The notes below the pieces were generated by a model. The model saw only the letters and a program-made list of their open reading frames with translations. It was not told where the DNA came from and made no database searches. The position numbers and the translations under genes were made by a program. 64,000 nucleotides of DNA from Micromonospora sp. NBC_01813 (GTDB taxonomy: Bacteria > Actinomycetota > Actinomycetes > Mycobacteriales > Micromonosporaceae), in assembly GCF_035917335.1 (NCBI RefSeq), contig NZ_CP109067.1, positions 2,789,001 to 2,853,000 on the forward strand. The letters run 5' to 3'. Of the stretch, positions 14,944 through 21,983 are shown one piece after another. Position 1 is the stretch's first letter, and each line of letters starts with the position of its first letter.

Positions 14944-14958
14944 CTTTCTTAGCAAGCC
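14944..14958 (-). repeat. Stoperator-like repeat, minus orientation
   Basis: Minus GGCTTGCTAAGAAAG, intergenic. Confidence 0.65.
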
Positions 14959-14966
14959 ATGGCCAC

Positions 14967-14992
14967 CACCAGCACCCCCGTTGAGGCTGGTG
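14967..14992 (-). terminator. Hairpin between units
   Basis: CACCAGC / GCTGGTG, 7-bp perfect stem, similar in sequence to the hairpin at 12241-12266. Confidence 0.45.
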
Positions 14993-15011
14993 ATGACCAA
15001 GGTCAGCTAGA

Positions 15012-15260
15012 TCAGCTAGACCTGATTGCGGACACCTTAGCAAGTGTGGTCGACGGGTACAAGTCCCGGACCGCCTCGATCATCTGCGGAGCCTGCATCT
15101 GCTCCCACGGGGTCGCCGTCGGGTCCGGCTCCACCTCGAACTCACGCCGCCGGTACTCCCGGTTCAGCAGTATCGCCGCCGCGTACGCGGCCTCGAACGG
15201 CACCGCCAGTGAGCCGGCGACGCGCGCGCCATTGCGGGTAACGCAGTACATCATGGACAT
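15012..15260 (-). CDS. 82-aa phage protein, unknown
   Basis: Strong TAGGAGGGCTGA site before ATG 15260. MSMMYCVTRNGARVAGSLAV then a helical AAYAAAILLNREYRRREFEV. The tail (TLAKVS) encodes a stoperator-like repeat. Confidence 0.65.
   Translation of the reverse strand: MSMMYCVTRNGARVAGSLAVPFEAAYAAAILLNREYRRREFEVEPDPTATPWEQMQAPQMIEAVRDLYPSTTLAKVSAIRSS
15033..15048 (-). repeat. Stoperator-like repeat, minus orientation
   Basis: Minus CACACTTGCTAAGGTG, in the 3' end of the 82-aa gene (LAK). Confidence 0.65.
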
Positions 15261-15313
15261 GGTTCAGCCCTCCTAGAGATAGGTTCATGTTGATGGTTGT
15301 GTGGGTCAGTGGG

Positions 15314-15490
15314 TCAGCCCGTCGGGAGGTGAGCGGCCACCGGGCCGGGCAGGCCGCTCTTGACGACGATCAGCAGTTGCAGCCGGTGGTGGAAGTGGAC
15401 GCCCTGCCCAACGGACAACATGCAGTCGTTTGCCAGCTCTGCTACGCGCTCATCACGCCAGCTGTCGACGTACAGCACCCGGTGAGTCAT
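15314..15490 (-). CDS. 58-aa phage protein
   Basis: ATG at 15490 overlaps the preceding TGA (ATGA); TGA at 15314. Sequence begins MTHRVLYVDSWRDERVAELA; contains HFHH, a possible metal site. Coupling supports it. Confidence 0.5.
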   Translation of the reverse strand: MTHRVLYVDSWRDERVAELANDCMLSVGQGVHFHHRLQLLIVVKSGLPGPVAAHLPTG

Positions 15491-15741
15491 CGGGCCGCGC
15501 TCGCGACCGGCCGAGTCAGATCGAGCATCATGTCCACCATGACGTCATCGCTCCCGGCGAGTCGCCGGAGCTTCTTGTTCAACCGACGCCGCTGCCGATC
15601 CGTCAGGGGCGTCATCATCGGGTCTTTCCCGGAGTGACTCTGCGCCATGTAGCCCAAGATCCGGCGTCCAATCGCGTCGGCGACGCAGTCAGGCGCCAAG
15701 AGCCACTCGCCAGAGGCGTCGGTGATGCGAAATCGGATCAC
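15487..15741 (-). CDS. 84-aa basic phage protein
   Basis: ATG 15741 with AAAGGAGAAG. Arg/Lys-rich helix TDRQRRRLNKKLRRLAG may bind nucleic acid. No family recognised. Confidence 0.6.
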   Translation of the reverse strand: MIRFRITDASGEWLLAPDCVADAIGRRILGYMAQSHSGKDPMMTPLTDRQRRRLNKKLRRLAGSDDVMVDMMLDLTRPVASAAR

Positions 15742-15768
15742 TTGCTTCTCCTTTGGTTTTGGGTGCCC

Positions 15769-16482
15769 TTACTCAGCCAGCTCGGCCAGCGCGTCCAGGG
15801 CCTCATCCACGGTCGTCAGGCCGCGGCGGTAGAACCTCAGGACGGCGTTCACCGACTCCTTGTCGGCACCCCCGTCAGTGACCCCCTCAGCCACCGACAG
15901 CAGGGCGTCGAAGTCGTCCGAGTCGTCCACCTGGACGTCAGTCACGGGGAGAGTCACCGGCGGGGCCACGGGCACGTCAGCGGGCATCACGGGCTCACCG
16001 ACGCACCCGAAACTCAGCGCGTGCGACCGCCAGCGGCCAGAGCCACGGGTGAACCCGTTGGTGTGCGTACCAGGCAGACAGTCACACGAGTCAGGCACCA
16101 CCGGTGCGGGGCGAGTCAGCACAGACGTCACGCGCTCCCTGGTGGGCGTCACGGGTGGCGCGTCAGCACTGCGCATCTCGACGCCGGCCGGCGCGTTAAC
16201 GCGAGGAAGGATGCGCTCGTGGGTGGGTCGCTTGAAGTTGCGCTTGACCCCACCGGCAGGCGTGCCGCCGTGCAGCCGCTGAACCTCCCGGCGAACCTCG
16301 GTCCTGACCTCGGAGAGGATGTCCTGACCGTCGACCAGCGGCTTCCACTTGAGCGTGCCAATCGGGCGAACGAGCGACATCGAAGCGTGCTCGCGAACCC
16401 CCTCGTAGACCTGCGTGAACTGCGCGTACGCTTCCGTTCCGTGTTCGTTGACGTTGATCCGAATGTGTTCGACGAGCGACAC
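15769..16482 (-). CDS. 237-aa phage protein, unknown
   Basis: GTG at 16482 with GGAAGG upstream; the longer in-frame reading is translated palindromes and is rejected. MSLVEHIRINVNEHGTEAYA start; an Arg/Pro-rich middle with CDC; acidic VDDSDDFDALLSVAEG and a helical C-terminus. No domain recognised. Three palindromes lie upstream. Confidence 0.65.
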   Translation of the reverse strand: MSLVEHIRINVNEHGTEAYAQFTQVYEGVREHASMSLVRPIGTLKWKPLVDGQDILSEVRTEVRREVQRLHGGTPAGGVKRNFKRPTHERILPRVNAPAGVEMRSADAPPVTPTRERVTSVLTRPAPVVPDSCDCLPGTHTNGFTRGSGRWRSHALSFGCVGEPVMPADVPVAPPVTLPVTDVQVDDSDDFDALLSVAEGVTDGGADKESVNAVLRFYRRGLTTVDEALDALAELAE

Positions 16483-16505
16483 TATCAATTGCCTTCCGGG
16501 TGAGG

Positions 16506-16520
16506 TTTCAATTTTGAAAT
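16506..16520 (-). promoter_or_regulatory. TTTCAAWWYTGAAA palindrome copy 9
   Basis: First of a cluster of three in 88 bp upstream of the 237-aa gene. Confidence 0.75.
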
Positions 16521-16541
16521 CGTCGGCTTTCGCCTTACTCA

Positions 16542-16557
16542 ATTTCAATTTTGAAAT
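16542..16557 (-). promoter_or_regulatory. TTTCAAWWYTGAAA palindrome copy 10
   Basis: ATTTCAATTTTGAAAT; 36 bp from copy 9 and 36 bp from copy 11, so equal spacing. Confidence 0.8.
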
Positions 16558-16576
16558 CTCGGCAGACGCTGACCGG

Positions 16577-16593
16577 AATTTCAAAATTGAAAC
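16577..16593 (-). promoter_or_regulatory. TTTCAAWWYTGAAA palindrome copy 11
   Basis: Third of the cluster, adjacent to the terminator at 16619. Confidence 0.75.
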
Positions 16594-16618
16594 TCAGTGA
16601 ACCGAAAGCAGGCACGGC

Positions 16619-16654
16619 GAATAGCCCGGCAGACTGTCGCCTGCCGGGCTATTC
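16619..16654 (-). terminator. Strong hairpin terminator
   Basis: 14-bp perfect stem GAATAGCCCGGCAG / CTGCCGGGCTATTC with 8-nt loop, 10 bp after the stop of the next gene. It separates that gene from the three-palindrome promoter region. Confidence 0.8.
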
Positions 16655-16663
16655 CGTCGCGTG

Positions 16664-17299
16664 CTAGCTCTTGCTGCCCCGGTTGTTCGTGTCGATCCCC
16701 GACGGCAGCCCCTTACGCGCGGTAACCAGGAGCATGGTCAGCCGCGCCTGGAACTCTTCGGTCATCGCGTCTTCCTTAGCAAGTGCCTTCAGAAGGTCGG
16801 CCTCAATGCGCGTCAGGATTTCAACGCCGCTCTTGCCTCGCGGCTCGTTGGCGCTGCCATCGGCACCGACGTCGGTAGCGTCTTCACTCTCGTTTTCCAG
16901 CGTCGACACCTGCCCCGTGGAAATTCCGAGGACAGCGGCAACGTCCTTGCCGTTCACCTTCCCACCGTCACGCGCGACGTTGCGCAGAGCCTTGACAAGC
17001 GCGCGCTTGTCCTCGTGCGTGAGGATGCGTCCGACACGCTGTGCACCGATCTCCGGTCCCAACGTGTCCGCGTATTCCTTAGCAAGTATGCCAGCGGACA
17101 GCGTCAGGACATCGGCCAACAGCATTTCGCTGTAGCCCCGGATATCGGTGGCGTAGCCCTTGATACGGGCAACGATGTCCGCCCGGTTGACCGCGACAGT
17201 CGGGGCAACGGTGGCCACGGTGTCCGGGGTGGTCGGGGTGGTCGGGGTGGCGGTAGCGGCAGTCTTGCGGGTGCGGGTGGTCGCCTTAGCAGTGGTCAC
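16664..17299 (-). CDS. Putative HTH regulator with Thr/Pro/Ala-rich N-terminal tail
   Basis: 211 aa from the GTG at 17299 (GAGGT upstream), preferred over an ATG at 17446 because the extra reading passes through a palindrome as in the other genes. Residues 1-35 are low-complexity (TPTTPTTPDTVATVAPTV). The centre has KDVAAVLGISTGQVSTLENE, a plausible HTH. Two stoperator-like repeats are inside the gene (LAKED, LAKEY). First gene of the leftward arm and its own transcription unit, so a regulator of the arm is a fair guess. Confidence 0.65.
   Translation of the reverse strand: MTTAKATTRTRKTAATATPTTPTTPDTVATVAPTVAVNRADIVARIKGYATDIRGYSEMLLADVLTLSAGILAKEYADTLGPEIGAQRVGRILTHEDKRALVKALRNVARDGGKVNGKDVAAVLGISTGQVSTLENESEDATDVGADGSANEPRGKSGVEILTRIEADLLKALAKEDAMTEEFQARLTMLLVTARKGLPSGIDTNNRGSKS
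16771..16785 (-). repeat. Stoperator-like repeat, minus orientation
   Basis: Minus GCACTTGCTAAGGAAG within the HTH gene (LAKED). Confidence 0.75.
17075..17090 (-). repeat. Stoperator-like repeat, minus orientation
   Basis: Minus ATACTTGCTAAGGAAT within the HTH gene (LAKEY). Confidence 0.75.
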
Positions 17300-17313
17300 G
17301 TTCGGTACCTCGG

Positions 17314-17327
17314 TTTCAGTTTTGAAG
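17314..17327 (-). promoter_or_regulatory. TTTCAAWWYTGAAA palindrome copy 12
   Basis: 15 nt upstream of the preferred GTG start of the HTH gene. Confidence 0.7.
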
Positions 17328-17451
17328 ATGGGCATTTCGGACATTCCACTCGCCCCCCGGATTTGGGCAGACTCCACCCCTGCACGCAGGGCAGGCTTTC
17401 GCGCGCGCGTCGCGCGCGGGGGGCGGGGGGAGCGGGTTTCCGTCATGGGTC

Positions 17452-17467
17452 AATCTTAGCAAGTAGG
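17452..17467 (-). repeat. Stoperator-like repeat, minus orientation
   Basis: Minus CCTACTTGCTAAGATT; TAAGAT inside it is a fair -10 hexamer for leftward transcription. Confidence 0.75.
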
Positions 17468-17484
17468 CACCCTAGCAAGTATGG
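17468..17484 (-). repeat. Stoperator-like repeat, minus orientation
   Basis: Minus CCATACTTGCTAGGGTG, tandem with the previous copy at the head of the leftward arm. Confidence 0.75.
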
Positions 17485-17553
17485 CCTAAGTCACATTGTG
17501 GAAAGCATCACATTCCCTTGACTCTTGCCTGAAACTCTGATCTATGCGTGCGT

Positions 17554-17638
17554 GCGTAAGCACAGGGAAGCTCGATTGTCAAGGGTCTGTGCAACATATC
17601 ACAAAGCCTTGACAAGGGGGGGTATAGCCCCCTATCGA
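17554..17638. promoter_or_regulatory. Divergent promoter dyad
   Basis: Inverted repeat TTGTCAAGG (17576-17584) / CCTTGACAA (17607-17615) places two outward TTGACA -35 hexamers back to back. Leftward -10 candidates near 17553-17559 (TTACGC/TACGCA) are poor; rightward TATCGA at 17633-17638 is 18 nt away. It sits exactly between the leftward and rightward arms. Confidence 0.5.
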
Positions 17639-17740
17639 TCCTCCGTGGCGCTGTGACTGTTCCCGTCCGAGTTAGCGCGCAGGTTTCGGAGTCGATAGAA
17701 GGCTCACTGCGGCCCCTGAGGCGGCCCGTGAGCGCCTAAC

Positions 17741-17796
17741 GGGGCTCGCTGAGGGGTAACGGGTGGGCTGGGCTCCCGGGCTGGCCAGCGAGCCCC
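17741..17796. other. Long inverted repeat upstream of tRNA-Arg
   Basis: GGGGCTCGCT / AGCGAGCCCC, 10-bp perfect stem around a 36-nt GC-rich interior. Could be a small RNA structure or terminator. No coding reading is convincing in this gap. Confidence 0.4.
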
Positions 17797-17850
17797 TGGT
17801 AGCCCTGGTTTCCGCACCGGGCGGAGCCCTGCTAGCGTTCTCCCCGCCGA

Positions 17851-17925
17851 GCCCCCGTAGCTCAGCGGATAGAGCGCCGCCCTCCGGAGGCGGAAGCGCA
17901 GGTTCGATTCCTGCCGGGGGCACCA
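17851..17925 (+). tRNA. tRNA-Arg(CCG) with encoded CCA
   Basis: Cloverleaf: acceptor GCCCCCG / CGGGGGC, D-arm GCTC..GAGC, anticodon stem CCGCC / GGCGG around CTCCGGA (anticodon CCG, reads CGG), T-arm CAGG-TTCGATT-CCTG, then A and CCA. CGG is a frequent Arg codon in these genes. A prophage-encoded Arg tRNA could offset host tRNA damage; an RNA-repair set lies in the same prophage. Confidence 0.92.
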
Positions 17926-18162
17926 CTGAGCTTGCGGGTTAGCCCCGCTTCGGCGCGGAGCGCCGGCAGGTTACCTCGCCTACCAGGTAGACGGTTCTGC
18001 ACCAACCCTGGCCAGCTATCGCCGCTGGCTCACCTCGGCGCTACGCGTCGACAGGGTTCCCCTCCAGCACCTCGCCGCCGACCAAGCGGGAGTTGTGAGC
18101 TACACCACAAACCCTTGCCAAGCCCGCCTACCACATCCTCTTACAAGTAGGGGGGTAGGGGG

Positions 18163-18232
18163 GTAACCCAGTAACTGAGTTACTGAGTAATCCAGTTACC
18201 GCCCCTAACGGGGCGTAACCCAGTAACTGAGT
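18163..18232. repeat. Direct repeat and dyad cluster
   Basis: An 18-bp word GTAACCCAGTAACTGAGT occurs at 18163-18180 and 18215-18232, with related inverted words between (GTTACTGAGTAATCCAGTTAC region) and at 18399-18420. Between lies a CGCCCC-TAAC-GGGGCG hairpin (18200-18215), repeated identically at 18338-18353. Located just before the HNH and terminase genes, a candidate for terminase recognition or virion ends. Confidence 0.55.
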
Positions 18233-18337
18233 AGCCGCTCATTGGTAGTTCCTTAGTTTCACTCCGGGTTAGCGGTAGAGCAAACGGTTCTACCAGGTAA
18301 ACGCTACCGGAGTTAGCTTCTCCAGCTACAGAGCTAT

Positions 18338-18353
18338 CGCCCCTAACGGGGCG
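18338..18353. repeat. Second copy of GC hairpin
   Basis: CGCCCCTAACGGGGCG, identical to 18200-18215; 6-bp stem, TAAC loop. Confidence 0.55.
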
Positions 18354-18369
18354 TAGAGAGTGAGCCTGT

Positions 18370-18660
18370 ATGAGCTGGAGTGGTTCAGCTAGAAGATCTG
18401 AGTTACCGAGTAACTGGACTCAGATCCGCAACACTGTTCTCGAAGAGGAAGGCTTCGCCTGCCGCATCTGCGGCGGCGAAGCCAACCAGGTCGACCACAT
18501 CGGCGACCGAATGAACCACGAGAGAGCGAATCTCCAAGCACTCTGCGAACAGTGCCACCGAAGAAAGACGGCACTGGAGGGGCAGATGGCTCGTTACCGA
18601 CTGGCTCCCGTTCGGGGCAAGCGGTTTGAGCCCCATCCTGGAATGAGGGGTGCGCGATGA
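18370..18660 (+). CDS. HNH endonuclease
   Basis: 96 aa. CRICGG and CEQCH provide the zinc pairs; NQVDHIGDRMNHERANLQAL is the HNH core (Asp-His, Asn, His). Small phage HNH nucleases sit next to terminase in many siphoviruses and assist packaging cleavage at ends. ATG 18370 lies near the repeat cluster. Confidence 0.88.
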   Translation: MSWSGSARRSELPSNWTQIRNTVLEEEGFACRICGGEANQVDHIGDRMNHERANLQALCEQCHRRKTALEGQMARYRLAPVRGKRFEPHPGMRGAR

Positions 18661-18890
18661 TCGAGAAGATCCTCCTGGCGGCAATTCTTGCCGCCCAGCT
18701 GTGCATCCTTCTAGTCCCGGTCGGGGATCAGCGATGGTACGCCGGCACACACCGGTTGACCACTTGGTGGCGTTGGCTGCCGCTGTACGTAAGCCCGGTG
18801 CTCAGTTGCGCTCGGGGTTGGCCATTCCGCCTCGGAATCGCGGTTGGCTTGTTTGGTCGAGTGGTCTGGGTTGCTCGACTCGAAAGGTAA
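18657..18890 (+). CDS. Small membrane protein
   Basis: 77 aa; MIEKILLAAILAAQLCILLV is a transmembrane segment, two weaker ones follow, rich in Trp/Arg. ATG overlaps the HNH stop (ATGA). Function unknown. Confidence 0.6.
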   Translation: MIEKILLAAILAAQLCILLVPVGDQRWYAGTHRLTTWWRWLPLYVSPVLSCARGWPFRLGIAVGLFGRVVWVARLER

Positions 18891-18896
18891 CACCGT

Positions 18897-18968
18897 GGCG
18901 GGCAGGTGCGTCGGTCGCACACCGGGCTCATAATCCGGCGTTAGTCAGTTCGACTCTGGCGCCCGCTA
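18897..18968 (+). tRNA. tRNA-Met(CAT)-like gene
   Basis: Acceptor GGCGGGC / GCCCGCT, D stem GTGC / GCAC, anticodon loop CTCATAA (CAT), T arm GTCAG-TTCGACT-CTGGC, no encoded CCA. Position 8 reads A rather than the usual U and pair 1 is G-U, so it is slightly degenerate. Could be Met or tRNA-Ile2 if the first C is modified. Confidence 0.6.
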
Positions 18969-19058
18969 CTCAATCGTGAGCACCCGGCCCCGCTGCTACC
19001 CGGCGCTGGGTGCACATCCGGTGATGCGCAAGGCATAAACCGCCTGCGGCTCCCGGCC

Positions 19059-19096
19059 GGGGCGCTCTCCTCGCCCTCTCCGCAGGAGAGCGCCCC
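19059..19096 (+). terminator. Perfect 13-bp hairpin before structural genes
   Basis: GGGGCGCTCTCCT / AGGAGAGCGCCCC with 12-nt loop, then CTGACTTTCTC. A terminator after the tRNA unit, or an RNA stem upstream of the late operon. Confidence 0.65.
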
Positions 19097-19122
19097 CTGA
19101 CTTTCTCGCCCTGGAGGTACCC

Positions 19123-19374
19123 ATGGACCCGGACTACCGCAGCCGCTGGAGTTGGATCTGGACCGCGTGGCTGATCGCCGTCGCGGTGTCGTTCGCGGTA
19201 CTCGAAGGCATCGGCCTGATCAACCGCAAGCCCGGCGACACGCTGTCGGAGAACACCCGGCACTGGCTGGGTGTGGATCGCGGCTGGAAATCCGCCGGTC
19301 CGATCGGTTTCATCGTCGCCTTGGTGGCGTTCGTCGTCTGGTTCGTTCCGCACATCGTGTGGGAGGTCTGGTGA
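19123..19374 (+). CDS. Two-span membrane protein
   Basis: 83 aa; GGAGGTACCC before the ATG. Segments WIWTAWLIAVAVSFAVLEGI and IGFIVALVAFVVWFVPHIVW are hydrophobic helices. Lies upstream of terminase; such small membrane proteins are common there with unknown role. Confidence 0.7.
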   Translation: MDPDYRSRWSWIWTAWLIAVAVSFAVLEGIGLINRKPGDTLSENTRHWLGVDRGWKSAGPIGFIVALVAFVVWFVPHIVWEVW

Positions 19375-19592
19375 GGGCGTCTTTCCGGCTGAATCTGGCC
19401 GGATGGGGCCTGGAATGGGACTTCGGACGCCTCGACGGCGACGACCAGCCCGAAAAAGTGGTGCTCAGCGGTGGTCCGATCGGTTTCGCAGCCCCGGACG
19501 TCGACCAGGTCGACGACGAGGACCCGTCTGCTGGCGTTTCCGCGCCGAACCGACTCCCACTGGAGGCCCGCAATGCCACCTCGCGCTCGTAA
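19371..19592 (+). CDS. 73-aa phage protein, unknown
   Basis: GTG at 19371 overlaps the preceding TGA. MRASFRLNLAGWGLEWDFGR start; acidic second half. No motif. Confidence 0.55.
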   Translation: MRASFRLNLAGWGLEWDFGRLDGDDQPEKVVLSGGPIGFAAPDVDQVDDEDPSAGVSAPNRLPLEARNATSRS

Positions 19593-19839
19593 GGCCGCCC
19601 CTGCGGCGGCTCCGCTCGCTTCTGGAGCCGCCATGCGGCTCGAAGACGGCGGTGAGGCCATCCTGATCCGCTTCGAGGGCGACTTCGCCCTCCTGAGGGT
19701 CGGCACGGGCCATCCCTCGCCGGTTCGGCGGCCCCTGAAGGGCCTGGAGGCCGTGTTCAGGGCTTCTGAGACCGAGCGGCACGCCAAGTTCCGCTCCGAC
19801 GCGCTCAGACGTGGCGAAATCGGATCCAGCGATGGCTGA
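19573..19839 (+). CDS. 88-aa phage protein, unknown
   Basis: ATG 19573 with GGAGG. Basic Ala-rich N-terminus (MPPRARKAAPAAAPLASGAA), then a small beta-rich domain. Overlaps the previous gene by 20 nt. Confidence 0.55.
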   Translation: MPPRARKAAPAAAPLASGAAMRLEDGGEAILIRFEGDFALLRVGTGHPSPVRRPLKGLEAVFRASETERHAKFRSDALRRGEIGSSDG

Positions 19840-19859
19840 GGCGGCAGGGGGTGGTGGCC

Positions 19860-20288
19860 ATGGGAAGTCGAGGGCCGGTCCCTAACCGTTCCGACGACCT
19901 GAGCCGCGACCGCGACGCCAATCGGGGCGACAAGGCTCCGATCACGAAGGGCCTGAGTCGGCCGGCGAGGGTGCCGGAGCCTGATCCGGGCTGGCATCCG
20001 ATCGCGCGGCTGCTCTGGGATTCCGCGATTGAGTCCGGACAGACGGATTTCTACGAGAGCAGTGACTACGCGTTCCTGTTCTCGATCTGCGACGACGTGT
20101 CGTACTACAAGAAGATGACGAAGCGGTCGGGTCAAATGCTCGCCTCGATCTACAGCGCCATGGAGACGCTTCTCGTGACCGAGGGCGCCCGGCGTCGCGT
20201 GCGGGTCGAACTGCAAGACGAAGAGGCCGAACAGGCCGAGGTCGTTGACATGGCCGAGCGCAAAAGGCGGCTCGGACTGGTCGTGTAG
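19860..20288 (+). CDS. terS: Terminase small subunit
   Basis: 142 aa from the ATG at 19860 (a GTG three codons earlier is possible). MGSRGPVPNRSDDLSRDRDA is the typical N-terminus of actinophage small terminases, and an acidic C-terminal helix follows. Directly upstream of the large subunit. It would recognise the phage DNA ends for packaging. Confidence 0.8.
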   Translation: MGSRGPVPNRSDDLSRDRDANRGDKAPITKGLSRPARVPEPDPGWHPIARLLWDSAIESGQTDFYESSDYAFLFSICDDVSYYKKMTKRSGQMLASIYSAMETLLVTEGARRRVRVELQDEEAEQAEVVDMAERKRRLGLVV

Positions 20289-20315
20289 CTCCCGTTGCCA
20301 CGAAAGGGGGCAGAT

Positions 20316-21968
20316 ATGGCTGCCCCTGCCGCAATGAGCGCAGAGCAGGTCGAGGCGCTGGAGCCGTACTACCACGGGCCTACCTGGCAGCGCGGGCCAC
20401 TGGGCACCTTCGTGTCGCCCGAGCGAACCGTCGGGTGGCAGGTCATCTTCTGGTGCGAGCAGTACCTGAACGGCCTGGACGGCGGCAGGTGGCAGTTCAC
20501 GCCGGAGCAGGAACGCTTCCTGTTGTGGTGGTACGCCACCGATACGGCCGGCGAGTTCGTCTATCGCACCGGAGTACTCCAGCGACTCAAGGGCTGGGGC
20601 AAGGACCCGCTTGCCGCGGTGATGTGCCTCGTGGAGTTCGTTGGGCCGTCACAGTTCTCCCACTTCGATGCCGATGGTCAGCCGGTAGGCAAGGCGCACC
20701 GTCGTTCGTGGGTCCAGGTCGCCGCGGTGAGCCGCGACCAGACTCGGAACACGATGACGCTGTTTCCGTCGTTGATGAGTGACAAGCTCATCGAGACGTA
20801 CGGCATCAAGCCCGGCGCTGAACTGATTCGCGCACACCGTGGCCGGTGCCGCATCGAAGCGGTCACCTCGAACTACCGGAGCCTCGAAGGCGGCCGGTCG
20901 ACGTTCGTGATCCTGAACGAGACGCACCACTGGATTCGTGGCAACAACGGCGACAAGATGTACGAGACGGTCGACGGCAATGCGACGAAGATGAACTGTC
21001 GCTACCTGGCGATCACGAATGCTTACCTTCCCGGCGAGGATTCCGTTGCCGAGAAGATGCGGTTCGCCTGGGAGCGAATCCAGGAGGGCCTTGCCGACGA
21101 CGTCGGCTTTCTGTACGACTCGATCGAGGCGCACGAGAAGACGCCGTTGACGCCCGAGGCGTTGCGGATCGTCATTCCGAAGATCCGGGGCGATGCGACG
21201 TGGCTCCGGGTCGACGCCATCATCAAGTCGATCCAGAACATCTCCATCGCGGTCGCGCGCAGCCGGCGAATGTGGTTGAACCAGATCGTCGCCGACGAAG
21301 AGGCGCTGTACGGGCCGGATCAGCTCAAGGCGATCACGCGAGACAGCGCGACGCTGACGCCGGGCGACGAGATCGTGCTCGGCTTCGATGGCGGTCGGTA
21401 CGAGGACAGCACCGCCCTAGTGGCGATCCGCATCAAGGACCGCACGAGCTTCCTGATCGGCCTGTGGGAGCAGCCGCATACCTGGAACGAGGAGCTGCGC
21501 GGGCGCTGGCAGGTCGACACCGAGGCGGTCGATAGCACCGTGCGTTCGACGCTGGCCAAGTTCAAGGTGAAGGCGTTCTTTGCCGACGTGAACCTCTGGG
21601 AGTCATACGTCACCGATTGGACGAAGGACTACGGCGCCGGTTTGGTAGTGAAAGCTCGCTCGGACAACGCGATTGCGTTCGACATGCGCAACCGGGTGCA
21701 GGAGACGACCCGAGCGCACGAGCGGCTGGTGTCCTCGATCGTCGAGGGCAAGGTGTTCTTCGACGGCGACCTTTCGTTGCGCCGTCACACCATGAATGCG
21801 CGCCGGAGCACGAACAACTTCGGCCAGTATTTCAGAAAAGAATCCCAGGACAGCAATCGGAAGATCGACGCATACGCGGCTTGGATGCTGGCGCACGAGG
21901 CGCTGCACCGCTATCTGACCAACCCGAAGCAGGGCAACTCCGGCTCCGGCGATGGATGGTTCCTGTAA
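20316..21968 (+). CDS. terL: Terminase large subunit
   Basis: 550 aa from the ATG at 20316 (GGGGGCAG upstream). ATPase: LKGWGKDPL forms a variant P-loop, FVILNETHHW the Walker B block (Asn in place of Asp). Nuclease: LGFDGGRYEDSTAL with a catalytic Asp and later acidic residues. It powers DNA translocation through the portal and cuts concatemers. Confidence 0.93.
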   Translation: MAAPAAMSAEQVEALEPYYHGPTWQRGPLGTFVSPERTVGWQVIFWCEQYLNGLDGGRWQFTPEQERFLLWWYATDTAGEFVYRTGVLQRLKGWGKDPLAAVMCLVEFVGPSQFSHFDADGQPVGKAHRRSWVQVAAVSRDQTRNTMTLFPSLMSDKLIETYGIKPGAELIRAHRGRCRIEAVTSNYRSLEGGRSTFVILNETHHWIRGNNGDKMYETVDGNATKMNCRYLAITNAYLPGEDSVAEKMRFAWERIQEGLADDVGFLYDSIEAHEKTPLTPEALRIVIPKIRGDATWLRVDAIIKSIQNISIAVARSRRMWLNQIVADEEALYGPDQLKAITRDSATLTPGDEIVLGFDGGRYEDSTALVAIRIKDRTSFLIGLWEQPHTWNEELRGRWQVDTEAVDSTVRSTLAKFKVKAFFADVNLWESYVTDWTKDYGAGLVVKARSDNAIAFDMRNRVQETTRAHERLVSSIVEGKVFFDGDLSLRRHTMNARRSTNNFGQYFRKESQDSNRKIDAYAAWMLAHEALHRYLTNPKQGNSGSGDGWFL

Positions 21969-21983
21969 GGGGGTGGCTGACGC

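Noticed and set aside
16664-17446. Longer version of the HTH gene from the ATG at 17446
   Set aside because: It would translate the palindrome and a Pro/Arg-rich stretch, unlike the pattern of all other palindrome-led genes, and lacks a ribosome site.
17615-17633. GGGGGGG-TATAG-CCCCC as an intrinsic terminator
   Set aside because: The stem is short and overlaps the spacer of the possible rightward promoter, so it may be incidental.
17932-18150. 72-codon open frame after tRNA-Arg
   Set aside because: Low-complexity Pro/Ser/Arg content, no Shine-Dalgarno, lies in a structured non-coding region.
18163-18353. CRISPR array from repeated GTAACCCAGTAACTGAGT words
   Set aside because: Only two exact copies, irregular spacing, and nested dyads rather than repeat-spacer units; no cas genes.
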